A stretch of DNA of 64,000 bases from DATFFO01 sp963744905 (lineage in GTDB: Bacteria > Actinomycetota > Acidimicrobiia > Spongiisociales > ZC4RG35), in the NCBI GenBank assembly GCA_963744905.1, contig CAVUUV010000003.1, positions 558,001-622,000 of the forward strand, written 5' to 3'. How positions within the stretch are numbered: position 1 is the first letter of the stretch; the number at the start of each line of letters is the position of its first letter. Made by a program: the position numbers and the translations under genes. Of this stretch, positions 56,780-64,000 are shown one piece after another. The notes beneath the pieces are model-generated. The model did not search any database and had not been told where the DNA came from. It was given only the letters and a program-made list of their open reading frames with translations.

Positions 56780-58150
56780 ATGAGAAAACGACTTACGAGG
56801 CTCCTGTCCCTCGTCGCCGTGCTCGCCATGGTCTTGGCGGCGTGTGGTGGCGGAGGGGCAACGGAGACCACCGGGTCGAGTCAGACCACGGCCGGTGGAA
56901 CGGAGACAACCGGCGGGATGACCGAAACCACGGCGGGTGGAACCGAGACCACGGCCGCCCCGGCCGAGGACCCACTCGGGACCGTCACCATCGAGGCCGG
57001 CGCCCCGGTCGAGATCCGCTCCCTGGAGTCCATCTCCGGTGACACCGCCACGTTGGGCACCCCCAACGAGCGTGCCACCCAGTTGGCCATCCAGGACTAC
57101 GGCCAGATCCAGGGCCACGACGTCGACATGGGAACGGGCCTCGACGACCTGTGTTCCGCCGAAGGCGGACAGGCCTCAGCTCAGACCATCGTCGCCGACG
57201 AGCAGGTGCTGGGCGTGATCGGCACATCGTGCTCCGGCGCCGCCGCCTCGGCGTCGCCGCTGATCAGCGATGCCGGCATGGTCATGATCTCCCCCTCCAA
57301 CACGTCACCTTCGCTGACGTCGGACCTGCAGGGCAACCCGGGCGACAACTACTACCCCGGCTACTACCGGACCGCCCACAACGACCTGTTCCAGGGCAAG
57401 GCTGTGGCGGACTTCGTGTACAACGACCTCGGTCTGACCAAGGCTGCAGCGATCCATGATGGCGACCCCTACACCCAGGGTCTGGCCACGGCGTTCTCGG
57501 ACGCCTTCAAGGCCCTCGGTGGCACCATCACGACCTTCACGGCCGTGAACAAGGGCGACACCGACATGACCCCGGTTCTGTCCGAGGTTGCAGCAGGTTC
57601 CCCGGAGGCGATCTACTTCCCGATCTTCCCGCCGGAGGGCAACTTCATTGCCCAGCAGATCGGCGACGTCCAGGGTCTCGACAATGTGACCCTGCTGGCC
57701 GCCGACGGCATGTTGGTCGAGAACTTCCTGAGCATCCCCGAGTCCGAGGGTGTCTACTTCTCAGGGCCGAGTCTCCAGTTCGGCGACAACGCCAATGAGA
57801 TCACCGGAGTCTCCGCCAGCGATTTCCTGCAGACCTACAACGACACCTACGGCGAGGCACCGTCGGCCGCCTTCTGGGCCCACGCCTACGACGCCACGAC
57901 GATGCTGCTGCAGGCGATCGACGACGTTGCCGTCGACAATGGCGACGGAACCCTGACCGTTGGCCGTCAGGCTCTGCGCGACCGTCTCAATCAGACCGAC
58001 TTCAACGGGATGATCGGACACATCCAGTGCGACGACTTCGGCGACTGTGGCTCTCAGGAGATCCAGATCGTTTCCCACGAGGACTCGTCTGTCACCGACG
58101 CCACCAAGCTGCCGGTCGTCTTCAGCTACAAGGGCGAGATCGGCGGCTGA
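56780..58150 (+). CDS. livJ: Branched-chain amino acid ABC transporter substrate-binding protein
   Basis: 456-residue lipoprotein. The signal peptide ends LAMVLAACGGGG. A Thr/Gly-rich linker of TETTGG-like repeats (about 27-65) leads to a periplasmic-binding-type I domain with SAEGGQASAQTIVADEQVLG and GTSCSGAAASASPLIS, where ligand-contact residues lie. It probably binds leucine, isoleucine and valine, though some relatives bind other amides or urea. The ATG at 56780 has GAGGAAGGA upstream. It heads the livJHMGF operon and is followed by a strong hairpin that should limit read-through. Confidence 0.92.
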   Translation: MRKRLTRLLSLVAVLAMVLAACGGGGATETTGSSQTTAGGTETTGGMTETTAGGTETTAAPAEDPLGTVTIEAGAPVEIRSLESISGDTATLGTPNERATQLAIQDYGQIQGHDVDMGTGLDDLCSAEGGQASAQTIVADEQVLGVIGTSCSGAAASASPLISDAGMVMISPSNTSPSLTSDLQGNPGDNYYPGYYRTAHNDLFQGKAVADFVYNDLGLTKAAAIHDGDPYTQGLATAFSDAFKALGGTITTFTAVNKGDTDMTPVLSEVAAGSPEAIYFPIFPPEGNFIAQQIGDVQGLDNVTLLAADGMLVENFLSIPESEGVYFSGPSLQFGDNANEITGVSASDFLQTYNDTYGEAPSAAFWAHAYDATTMLLQAIDDVAVDNGDGTLTVGRQALRDRLNQTDFNGMIGHIQCDDFGDCGSQEIQIVSHEDSSVTDATKLPVVFSYKGEIGG

Positions 58151-58193
58151 TCCGAGACAACCGACATATCCCCGAGAAATCGGGGCGAAGACG

Positions 58194-58222
58194 GCGAGGA
58201 CCCGGCATAGCCGGGTCCTCGC
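58194..58222 (+). terminator. 13-bp hairpin between livJ and livH
   Basis: Perfect 13-nt arms at 58194-58206 and 58210-58222 with a 3-nt loop. There is no T-run; a TATAAA lies 3 nt later. Such hairpins after binding-protein genes often act as attenuators or protect the mRNA 3' end, so that the binding protein is made in excess. Confidence 0.7.
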
Positions 58223-58258
58223 TGGTATAAAGCAGGGTCGACCCCGGCTGAGGAGACG

Positions 58259-59362
58259 ATGACAGCGACCGCTCAATCACCTGCGCGGACCGAGAGGGCC
58301 TTCCGGCCCAACTGGGTGGATGGGTTCTTGTGGGCGATCCGCATCGGCGCCATCATCATCATCAGCTGGGGCCTGATCGCCTCGATCATCAAGTTCGCCT
58401 CCGGTGAGGGTCTCAGCGCCGGCCAGTGGCGGGACCTGCTCATCGCCGGGCTGTCCCAGGGTGCCATGTACGGGCTCCTGGCCCTGGGCTACTCGATGGT
58501 CTACGGCGTGCTGGGCTTCATCAACTTCGCCCACGGCGACATCTTCATGGCCGGCACCATGGTCGGGTTCATCGCCGCCAACTGGCTGTTCGATCACGGG
58601 ATCTGGAACGCCAACCCCTTCCTGGCCCTGTTTCTGGTGCTGGTGGTGGCCATGCTCACCTCCACACTGGTGGCGGTGCTGGTGGAGCGGGTGGCCTATC
58701 GTCGGCTGCGAGGAGCCCCCCGTCTGATACCTCTCATCACCTCCATCGGCGCCTCGTTCTTCATCGAGTACGCCTTCGCCGGCCTGTTCGGCGTGGCGGT
58801 GCGAACCTACCCCCAGGTGCCGGAGGTCTTCTCCGGTGACGTCGACATCTTCGGGGTTCCGATCTCCAGGACCTCGATCCTGGTGATCGTCGTCGCCACC
58901 ATCTCCATGATCGTCCTGTGGTACTTCGTCACCCGCACCAAGACCGGACGGGCGATGCGGGCTGTGGCCGAGGACAAAGAGATCGCCGGCCTGATGGGCA
59001 TCAATGTCGATCGCACCATCGTCACAGTGTTCGCCGTGGGTGGGGCCATGGCCGGAGTGGCCGGGCTCATGTGGGCACTGCTGTTTCGGGGGGTCAACTT
59101 CTTCACCGGGTTCATCCCCGGCATCAAGGCGTTCACCGCCGCCGTCCTGGGCGGGATCGGCAATCTGGTCGGCGCCATGGGAGGAGGCATATTGCTGGGT
59201 CTGTTCGAGGGGGTTGGTCCACTGCTGATCCTGGGCGGGCTGGGCATCCCCGGCGTGTCCCAGCTCAAAGACGTGGTGGCGTTCACCGCCCTGGTCCTGG
59301 TGCTCGTGTTCCGGCCCAGTGGCCTGTTCGGGGAGCGGCTGGGATCGGAGGACCGGGCATGA
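58259..59362 (+). CDS. livH: Branched-chain amino acid ABC transporter permease LivH
   Basis: 367 residues with about eight helices. QGAMYGLLALGYSMVYGVL and FINFAHGDIFMAGTM are the LivH signature, and the EAA-like loop is GRAMRAVAEDKEIAGLMGIN. The extra 40-residue N-terminus holds one helix. The stop overlaps the livM start by 4 nt (ATGA). It forms the membrane channel with LivM. Confidence 0.95.
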   Translation: MTATAQSPARTERAFRPNWVDGFLWAIRIGAIIIISWGLIASIIKFASGEGLSAGQWRDLLIAGLSQGAMYGLLALGYSMVYGVLGFINFAHGDIFMAGTMVGFIAANWLFDHGIWNANPFLALFLVLVVAMLTSTLVAVLVERVAYRRLRGAPRLIPLITSIGASFFIEYAFAGLFGVAVRTYPQVPEVFSGDVDIFGVPISRTSILVIVVATISMIVLWYFVTRTKTGRAMRAVAEDKEIAGLMGINVDRTIVTVFAVGGAMAGVAGLMWALLFRGVNFFTGFIPGIKAFTAAVLGGIGNLVGAMGGGILLGLFEGVGPLLILGGLGIPGVSQLKDVVAFTALVLVLVFRPSGLFGERLGSEDRA

Positions 59363-61155
59363 CGGCCACGACAACCGCCCCGGCACCCACCACGACCGAT
59401 GCGGCCGGCCGGTTCGCACTGGCCAAGACCCTCAAGGCGGGCGGACTGGTGGGCCTGATCATGGTCTTCATCGCCGCCATCGGCATGCTCGAGGCCTTCG
59501 AAGGGCGAACTCTGATCCGTCCCATCCTCAGCCTGGGCTACCTCACTCTCTTCGCCGTCCCCTTCGTCGGTGGGCACTACCTGACCCGTCGGGTGGAGAT
59601 CGAAGGCGTGGAGACCGCTCCTCAGACTATCTTCGACATCGTCGCCGCCGCCCTGGCCGGGGCCGTGGGCGGAGCGATCGCCGCCGCCTTCGCCACCCTG
59701 GTCAACGCCGCCCCCGGCATCCGCGGCACCTTCCCCAAGATGGGCCCGGCCATGGTCGACGCCCTGACGCTCTCCAGGGGGGTAGCGGAGGCCTGGCCGC
59801 TGCTGATCGTGATCAGCACCGCCATCGCTGCCGTGGGAGCGGCGGTCCACTGGCTCAACCCCGCAATTCGCAGGGCCCTGGCGGTGGCATCGGAGACGGT
59901 GATTATCGCAGCCATCTTCGAGTCGGTGGTCGACGACCTGTTCGACTGGTTCAAGACCATCCCCCATGCCCTGTACGCGCGGGCCGGAGGGCTCACCGTG
60001 CCGTCGGCGGTCATCCTCTTCGTGGTAGCGGCAGGACTGGCGCTGATTCTCCCCGGCCGGGTTCCGTCCGTTCGTCGGGCCCTGGGGCACGAAAACCCGT
60101 CGGTGCGACGCCGCAACTCGCTGATCGCCGCCATCATCATCGGCATCGTCATCATCGGCCTGCCCCAGATCCTGGGCGGTGTGATCAACGAGCTACTCAC
60201 CAACGTCGGGCTCTTCCTTCTCATGGCCCTGGGCCTCAACATCGTGGTCGGCCAGGCCGGACTCCTCGATCTCGGTTACGTGGCCTTCTTCGCCGTGGGC
60301 GCCTACACGACCGCCGTACTCACCTCGCCTCTGTCTCCGGCCTTTGCGCCAAACCTGAGCTGGTGGGTTGCCTTCCCCATCGTCCTGGTCGTCGCGGCCG
60401 TCGCCGGAATCATGGTGGGGACACCGGTGATCAGGATGCGAGGCGATTACCTGGCCATCGTCACTCTCGGTTTCGGTGAGATCGTGCGCATCGTGCTCCT
60501 CTCCGACTGGCTGTCGCCCTATTTCGGCGGCGCCCAGGGCATCCGGCGCATCCCCGGGATTCCCATCGGCGGCACCCAGATCGGCGGCACCAGTATCAAC
60601 GTGTTCGTCTACTTCGTCCTCGCCCTGGTTGCGATAGCCGCGTACATCTCTTGGCGGGTGGAGCGGTCCAGGGTGGGCCGGGCCTGGGCCGCCATGCGTG
60701 AAGACGAGGATGTGGCCGAGGCGGTCGGCATCGACACCGTCAAAGCCAAGCTCCTCGCCTTCGTCACCGGCGCCGTACTGGCTTCATTTGCCGGCGCCCT
60801 GTTCTCGGCCAAAGTGGGGACCGTGTTCACCAACTCGTTCGAGATCCTGGTGTCGATCGTGATCCTGGTGATCGTCATCGTGGGCGGTATGGGTTCGATC
60901 CCCGGGGTGGCGGTCGGTGCCCTGGTCCTGATCGGAGTGCTGGGCGGTCCCAACCAGCCCGGTCTGCTCCAGGAGTTCGGCGAGTACAAGCTCCTCGTCT
61001 ACGGGGCGCTGCTGGTGTTCATGATGCTGTATCGCCCCGAGGGGCTGGTTCCTTCGGTGCGGCGGGCGAGGGAGCTTCATCAAGAGGAGTTCTTGCAAGA
61101 CGCCTGGCTGGAAAAGGGCGGGCGGTTCACCGAAGACGAGGGAGACGCAGCCTGA
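59359..61155 (+). CDS. livM: Branched-chain amino acid ABC transporter permease LivM with long N-terminal extension
   Basis: 598 residues, well above the usual 300-430. The LivM core is in the last 330 (LNIVVGQAGLLDLGYVAFFA, RMRGDYLAIVTLGFGEIVRI, EDVAEAVGIDTVKAKLLAF, GGMGSIPGVAVGAL). The first 260 residues add about seven helices, interrupted by an extracellular loop (VNAAPGIRGTFPKMGPAMVD). The start overlaps livH (ATGA) and the stop overlaps livG. What the extension does is unknown. Confidence 0.93.
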   Translation: MTATTTAPAPTTTDAAGRFALAKTLKAGGLVGLIMVFIAAIGMLEAFEGRTLIRPILSLGYLTLFAVPFVGGHYLTRRVEIEGVETAPQTIFDIVAAALAGAVGGAIAAAFATLVNAAPGIRGTFPKMGPAMVDALTLSRGVAEAWPLLIVISTAIAAVGAAVHWLNPAIRRALAVASETVIIAAIFESVVDDLFDWFKTIPHALYARAGGLTVPSAVILFVVAAGLALILPGRVPSVRRALGHENPSVRRRNSLIAAIIIGIVIIGLPQILGGVINELLTNVGLFLLMALGLNIVVGQAGLLDLGYVAFFAVGAYTTAVLTSPLSPAFAPNLSWWVAFPIVLVVAAVAGIMVGTPVIRMRGDYLAIVTLGFGEIVRIVLLSDWLSPYFGGAQGIRRIPGIPIGGTQIGGTSINVFVYFVLALVAIAAYISWRVERSRVGRAWAAMREDEDVAEAVGIDTVKAKLLAFVTGAVLASFAGALFSAKVGTVFTNSFEILVSIVILVIVIVGGMGSIPGVAVGALVLIGVLGGPNQPGLLQEFGEYKLLVYGALLVFMMLYRPEGLVPSVRRARELHQEEFLQDAWLEKGGRFTEDEGDAA

Positions 61156-61949
61156 TGCCGGTCCTGGAGATCAGCAACCTGAAGATCGCCTTCGGAGGCG
61201 TGCAGGCCATCGGCGGGGTCGACTTCTCGATCGAGGAAGGGGAGATCGTCTCGGTGATCGGTCCCAACGGGGCCGGAAAGACCACCTTCTTCAACGTCAT
61301 CTCGGGCATGTTTCCCCCCGACGAGGGTCGGATTCTGTTCGAGGGGGAGAACATCGCCGGCCACAGCCCCTCTCAGATAACCAAGGCCGGCATCGCCCGG
61401 ACCTTCCAGAACGTCCGCCTCTTCCCCAACCTGACGGTCCTGGAGAACGTCAAGGTGGGCCAGCACTGCCGCACCTCGAGCGGCATCTTCGGGGCCATCT
61501 TCCAGACCCCGGCCTTTCGGAAGGAGGAAGAAGAAATCGAGGAGAAGGCCAAGGAGATCCTCTCCTTCTTCGGCTCACGGTTGACAGGCTACCGCTTCGA
61601 CCAGCCCGCCTTCGCCCTCTCCTACGCCAACCGCCGCCGCCTGGAAATCGCCCGGGCAATGGCTACCGAGCCCCGACTGATGCTGCTCGACGAGCCCACG
61701 GCAGGCATGAACCCACGGGAGACGGTCGAGCTCACCGAACTGATCGGCAAGCTGCGGAGTGAGCGGGGAATGACCGTGGTGATGATCGAGCACGACATGA
61801 AGGTGGTGGGCAGGGTCTCGGACCGGGTGGTGGTGCTAGACCACGGCGTGAGGATCGCCGAGGGGTCCTACGAACACGTCTCGACCAATGAGGACGTGAT
61901 CGAGGCGTACCTGGGCCGCCCCGCCGACATCAAGCAGGTGCAATCGTGA
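61155..61949 (+). CDS. livG: Branched-chain amino acid ABC transporter ATPase LivG
   Basis: 264 residues. Walker A GPNGAGKTTF, Q-loop near GIARTFQNVRLFPNLTVLEN, Walker B RLMLLDEPTAGMNP and the H-loop IEHDMKVV are normal. The ABC signature reads LSYANRRRLEIARA, where most LivG proteins have Gly for the first Ala and QQ/KQ for NR, so it is somewhat degenerate. The C-terminal LivG tail (AEGSYEHVSTNEDVIEAYLG) is present. It overlaps livM by 1 nt and livF by 4 nt. Confidence 0.94.
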   Translation: MPVLEISNLKIAFGGVQAIGGVDFSIEEGEIVSVIGPNGAGKTTFFNVISGMFPPDEGRILFEGENIAGHSPSQITKAGIARTFQNVRLFPNLTVLENVKVGQHCRTSSGIFGAIFQTPAFRKEEEEIEEKAKEILSFFGSRLTGYRFDQPAFALSYANRRRLEIARAMATEPRLMLLDEPTAGMNPRETVELTELIGKLRSERGMTVVMIEHDMKVVGRVSDRVVVLDHGVRIAEGSYEHVSTNEDVIEAYLGRPADIKQVQS

Positions 61950-62692
61950 CGGCCAACTCGGTCGAAGGCGGAGATCGCGCCCCAATCCTCGAGTTTCGCG
62001 ACATCAACACCCATTACGGCGCCGCTCATATCCTCAAGGGTGTCGACCTGGAGATCTATCCGGGAGAGATGGTGTGTCTGCTGGGCGGCAATGCCTCGGG
62101 CAAGACCACCACCCTCAAGACCATCCTCGGGATCGTCGAGCCCACCAGCGGAGCGGTGTATATCAACGGGCACAACGCCAACGACTGGACCACCGCCGAC
62201 CGGGTCAAGGCGGGCCTTTCCATGGTTCCCGAGAATCGGCGTCTGTTCAAACGCATGACCGTCAAAGAGAATCTTGAGATCGGGGCATACCTGCGCGAGG
62301 ACCGTGAGAACCTGGAGGACGACCTGGAGCACATCTTCGAGTTGTTCCCACGGGTCAAGGAGCGGCTCAACCAGAAAGCAGGCACCCTGTCCGGTGGCGA
62401 ACAGCAGATGGTGGCGATGGGGAGGGCATTGATGGCCCGGCCCCGGGTGCTGTTGATGGACGAGCCGTCGATGGGCCTGGCTCCGGTGCTGGTCGCGCAG
62501 AATTTCGAGATCATCGACCAGATCAACCGGGACGGGACCACCATCTTCATGGTGGAGCAGAACGCCAACATGGCCTTGTCCATCGCCGACCGGGGCTATG
62601 TGCTCCAGACGGGTCAGGTGGTGCTCAACGACACCGCCAAGGCGCTGCTGGACAACCCGCAGATGCGCCAGGCCTACCTGGGCGAGACCTAG
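61946..62692 (+). CDS. livF: Branched-chain amino acid ABC transporter ATPase LivF
   Basis: 248 residues. Walker A is GGNASGKTTTLK (Ala and Ser for the usual Gly-Ala), then the Q-loop GLSMVPENRRLFKRMTVKEN, the complete signature TLSGGEQQMVAMGRAL, Walker B RVLLMDEPSMGLAP and FMVEQNANMAL. It starts with GTG overlapping the livG stop. It pairs with LivG at the LivHM permease. Confidence 0.95.
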   Translation: MTANSVEGGDRAPILEFRDINTHYGAAHILKGVDLEIYPGEMVCLLGGNASGKTTTLKTILGIVEPTSGAVYINGHNANDWTTADRVKAGLSMVPENRRLFKRMTVKENLEIGAYLREDRENLEDDLEHIFELFPRVKERLNQKAGTLSGGEQQMVAMGRALMARPRVLLMDEPSMGLAPVLVAQNFEIIDQINRDGTTIFMVEQNANMALSIADRGYVLQTGQVVLNDTAKALLDNPQMRQAYLGET

Positions 62693-62712
62693 CCCGGGGC
62701 GCCACCGCGCCA

Positions 62713-62880
62713 CTAGGAGCCCGTTGAACAATGCATGTCACCCATCTTGACGACCATGCATCACCACCCACTGCGTTCTCGGCCCCGCCATTCCGGCACA
62801 AGGAGTGGCGAAACCTCGGCCTTGCGGCTGGCGCGCCTGGCCGCCCATCCGAGCAACGGCATTATCCAACAGGCTCCTAG
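62713..62880. mobile_element. MITE-like element with CTAG duplication
   Basis: 168 bp bounded by 22-nt inverted repeats (62713-62734 and 62859-62880, 19 of 22 matching) that begin with CTAGGAGCC. CTAG at both ends looks like a 4-bp target duplication. No transposase is encoded inside. The right CTAG contains the stop codon of the tldE gene. The left part has an ATGCATG/CATGCAT inner pair. Confidence 0.7.
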
Positions 62881-64000
62881 CCCTGGGCGCCGCCGGTGAA
62901 ATTCCATTGAGCGAGGCGCATCGAGGGGGCTACCACCAGGCCGGGCCCGAACTCGTTGTCGGCGTGACGCTGATCGTTTCCGATGGCCATGACCCGCTCC
63001 GGCCCCAGCGCCTCGACGAAAGACTGGGTGAATCGCAGGTTGGTGACCGGCGAGGTGATCTCTCCGTCCTCGATGAGGAAGGTGCCGTTGCGGGTAAGAC
63101 CGGTGACGACCTGGGTGCGGGGATCGAGGATGCGACAGTAGTTGAAGGTGGACACGAACAGGCCCCGCTCCACGCCCGCCACCAGCTCTTCGGGGCTCTG
63201 ATCGCCTCTCCCCACTACCAGGTTGTGGGGCAGGGGACCGAAACCGCTTCCCGCCAGGGCATGGCCGGTCGACTCGGCCCCGGCCTCCTTCGCCGTTCGC
63301 CGGTCGTGGACCACGGTGCGCGTCACTCCGCCTTCGACCAGCACCAGGCGGTGCTTGGAGGTGCCTTCGTCATCGAAGCCAACTCCTATCGAACGGGGGT
63401 CTTCGGGGTCGTCGACGAGCTGGAAAGCGGCGTCGAACTGTTGGGACCCGATGTCCACGAAGGACTGACCGTCGAGGTAGGAGCGTCCTCCGAAGCCGTA
63501 CAGGCCCAGGAAGACGGCGACGGTGGCGACGCATTCCGGCGAGAGCACCACCTCATAACGCCCCGGCGCCACATCGATCTGGTTCTCTCCCCGACGAGCC
63601 AGGTCGGCTGCTCTCCGCCCGGCGGCTGCGCCGTCGAGGTCGGAGAAACGAACGCTGGTTTGGTGGGCGTTCCCCGCCGATGTGGCAGTCTGGTGAATCC
63701 CATCCAGGGTCGCCCGGGTCGAGCTTCCCGATGCAACCCGCCCTCCCGTCGTGGCCAGTGCGACCTCCACCAGGCCGGTGTCGACGAATCCGGCTGCCAG
63801 CAGGCCGGGGCCCGCTTCGACGAATTGGGCCACGTGGGCCACACGCTCGTCGGGTCCCGCATCAACCGTCGATCGGTCTGTGTGGCCCGGCGACACCGAC
63901 TCACCGGGGCCCGCCACGCCCGGCCAGCGGGGATCGAGAGGTGACAGCCGGGCGCCCTCGATGGTTTCGTCCACCAGCCGGGCCAGGTCGTCGTCTTCGA
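62877..64000 (-). CDS. tldE: TldE/PmbA family protein (5' end beyond the window)
   Basis: Partial: the last 374 codons are in the window and the frame is open to the right edge. The conserved C-terminal half has FTQSFVEALGPERVMAIGND and GPGLVVAPSMRLAQWNFTGG, and RYEVVLSPECVATV and LVVGRGDQSPEELVAGVERG lie in the middle. TldE pairs with the metalloprotease TldD and lacks the HExxxH site itself. The stop codon TAG is at the edge of a MITE-like element. The tldD partner would be expected upstream, beyond the window. Confidence 0.9.
   Translation of the reverse strand, partial: EDDDLARLVDETIEGARLSPLDPRWPGVAGPGESVSPGHTDRSTVDAGPDERVAHVAQFVEAGPGLLAAGFVDTGLVEVALATTGGRVASGSSTRATLDGIHQTATSAGNAHQTSVRFSDLDGAAAGRRAADLARRGENQIDVAPGRYEVVLSPECVATVAVFLGLYGFGGRSYLDGQSFVDIGSQQFDAAFQLVDDPEDPRSIGVGFDDEGTSKHRLVLVEGGVTRTVVHDRRTAKEAGAESTGHALAGSGFGPLPHNLVVGRGDQSPEELVAGVERGLFVSTFNYCRILDPRTQVVTGLTRNGTFLIEDGEITSPVTNLRFTQSFVEALGPERVMAIGNDQRHADNEFGPGLVVAPSMRLAQWNFTGGAQG

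Noticed and set aside
58226..58231. TATAAA after the livJ hairpin as a promoter for livH
   Set aside because: No -35 element lies at a suitable distance, and livH is better explained as part of the livJ transcript.
62805..63944. A 379-codon plus-strand frame opposite the TldE gene
   Set aside because: TldE/PmbA motifs are on the minus strand; the plus frame has no recognisable domain.

Overview
The window is GC-rich (roughly 65 percent by eye), gene-dense DNA from an actinobacterium. I would place it near Acidimicrobiia or another deep actinobacterial lineage, by inference only. The pointers are an actinobacterial bc1/caa3 respiratory cluster (diheme QcrC, three-helix Rieske, PDWY-type QcrB), a DUF222-HNH (13E12-type) gene, a WS/DGAT acyltransferase, several NarL-type kinase/regulator pairs with the actinobacterial RYRLYDI-type membrane sensor, and many GTG starts with 4-nt gene overlaps. 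No phage, CRISPR array or complete insertion sequence was seen. One MITE-like element and two further intergenic repeat families are present.

Layout. 1-6600: a GH15 glycosidase, an RsbW-like anti-sigma kinase, and a set of general-stress genes (Cys-less peroxiredoxin-like, DUF72, Rho_N-like, DUF6328, two tiny hydrophobic peptides, PRC-barrel, CsbD). 6676-6782: copy 1 of a 107-bp four-box palindromic repeat. 6836-14584: a minus-strand, fully overlapping operon ctaC-ctaD-ctaE-(membrane protein)-ctaG-qcrC-qcrA-qcrB. 14712-19938: a triple-repeat membrane protein, core methionine synthase, lipoprotein, flavodoxin, MDR reductase and universal stress protein. 20053-20159: copy 2 of the 107-bp repeat, upstream of tyrosine phenol-lyase. 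21825-34925: transporters, GAF-ANTAR and STAS regulators, MarR/DHA2 pair, ion-channel-like protein, RraA-like protein, YheO-PAS adenylate cyclase, DUF222-HNH and small stress proteins. 35022-45125: a signalling block with a USP-ABC1 kinase fusion, cNMP-binding protein, receiver-HTH-cyclase, two histidine kinases and two response regulators. 46209-51320: ABC exporter plus a third kinase/regulator pair, of visibly different base composition. 51937: tRNA-Arg(CCT). 52066-56672: WS/DGAT, EamA transporter, CvpA-CAP and AlaX. 56780-62692: a complete liv branched-chain amino acid ABC operon. 62713-62880: a MITE-like element ending on the stop codon of a TldE/PmbA gene that runs off the right edge.

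How the parts fit. (i) At least six stress-type genes carry a promoter-like GTTT-N15/16-GGGTA element, which resembles the SigF/SigB consensus. An RsbW-like kinase and a STAS protein lie in the same window. This suggests a general stress regulon. (ii) Two class III cyclases, one fused to a receiver domain and one to a YheO-type PAS domain, plus a cyclic-nucleotide-binding protein in a tight operon with a USP-ABC1 kinase, suggest a cAMP pathway driven by two-component signalling. An 18-bp palindrome with one mismatch occurs upstream of the receiver-cyclase gene and of the stand-alone receiver gene. (iii) Two genes have no ATG, GTG or TTG at the expected start but a good Shine-Dalgarno followed by ATA/ATC, and two more may be similar. 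Several other genes appear to be leaderless.
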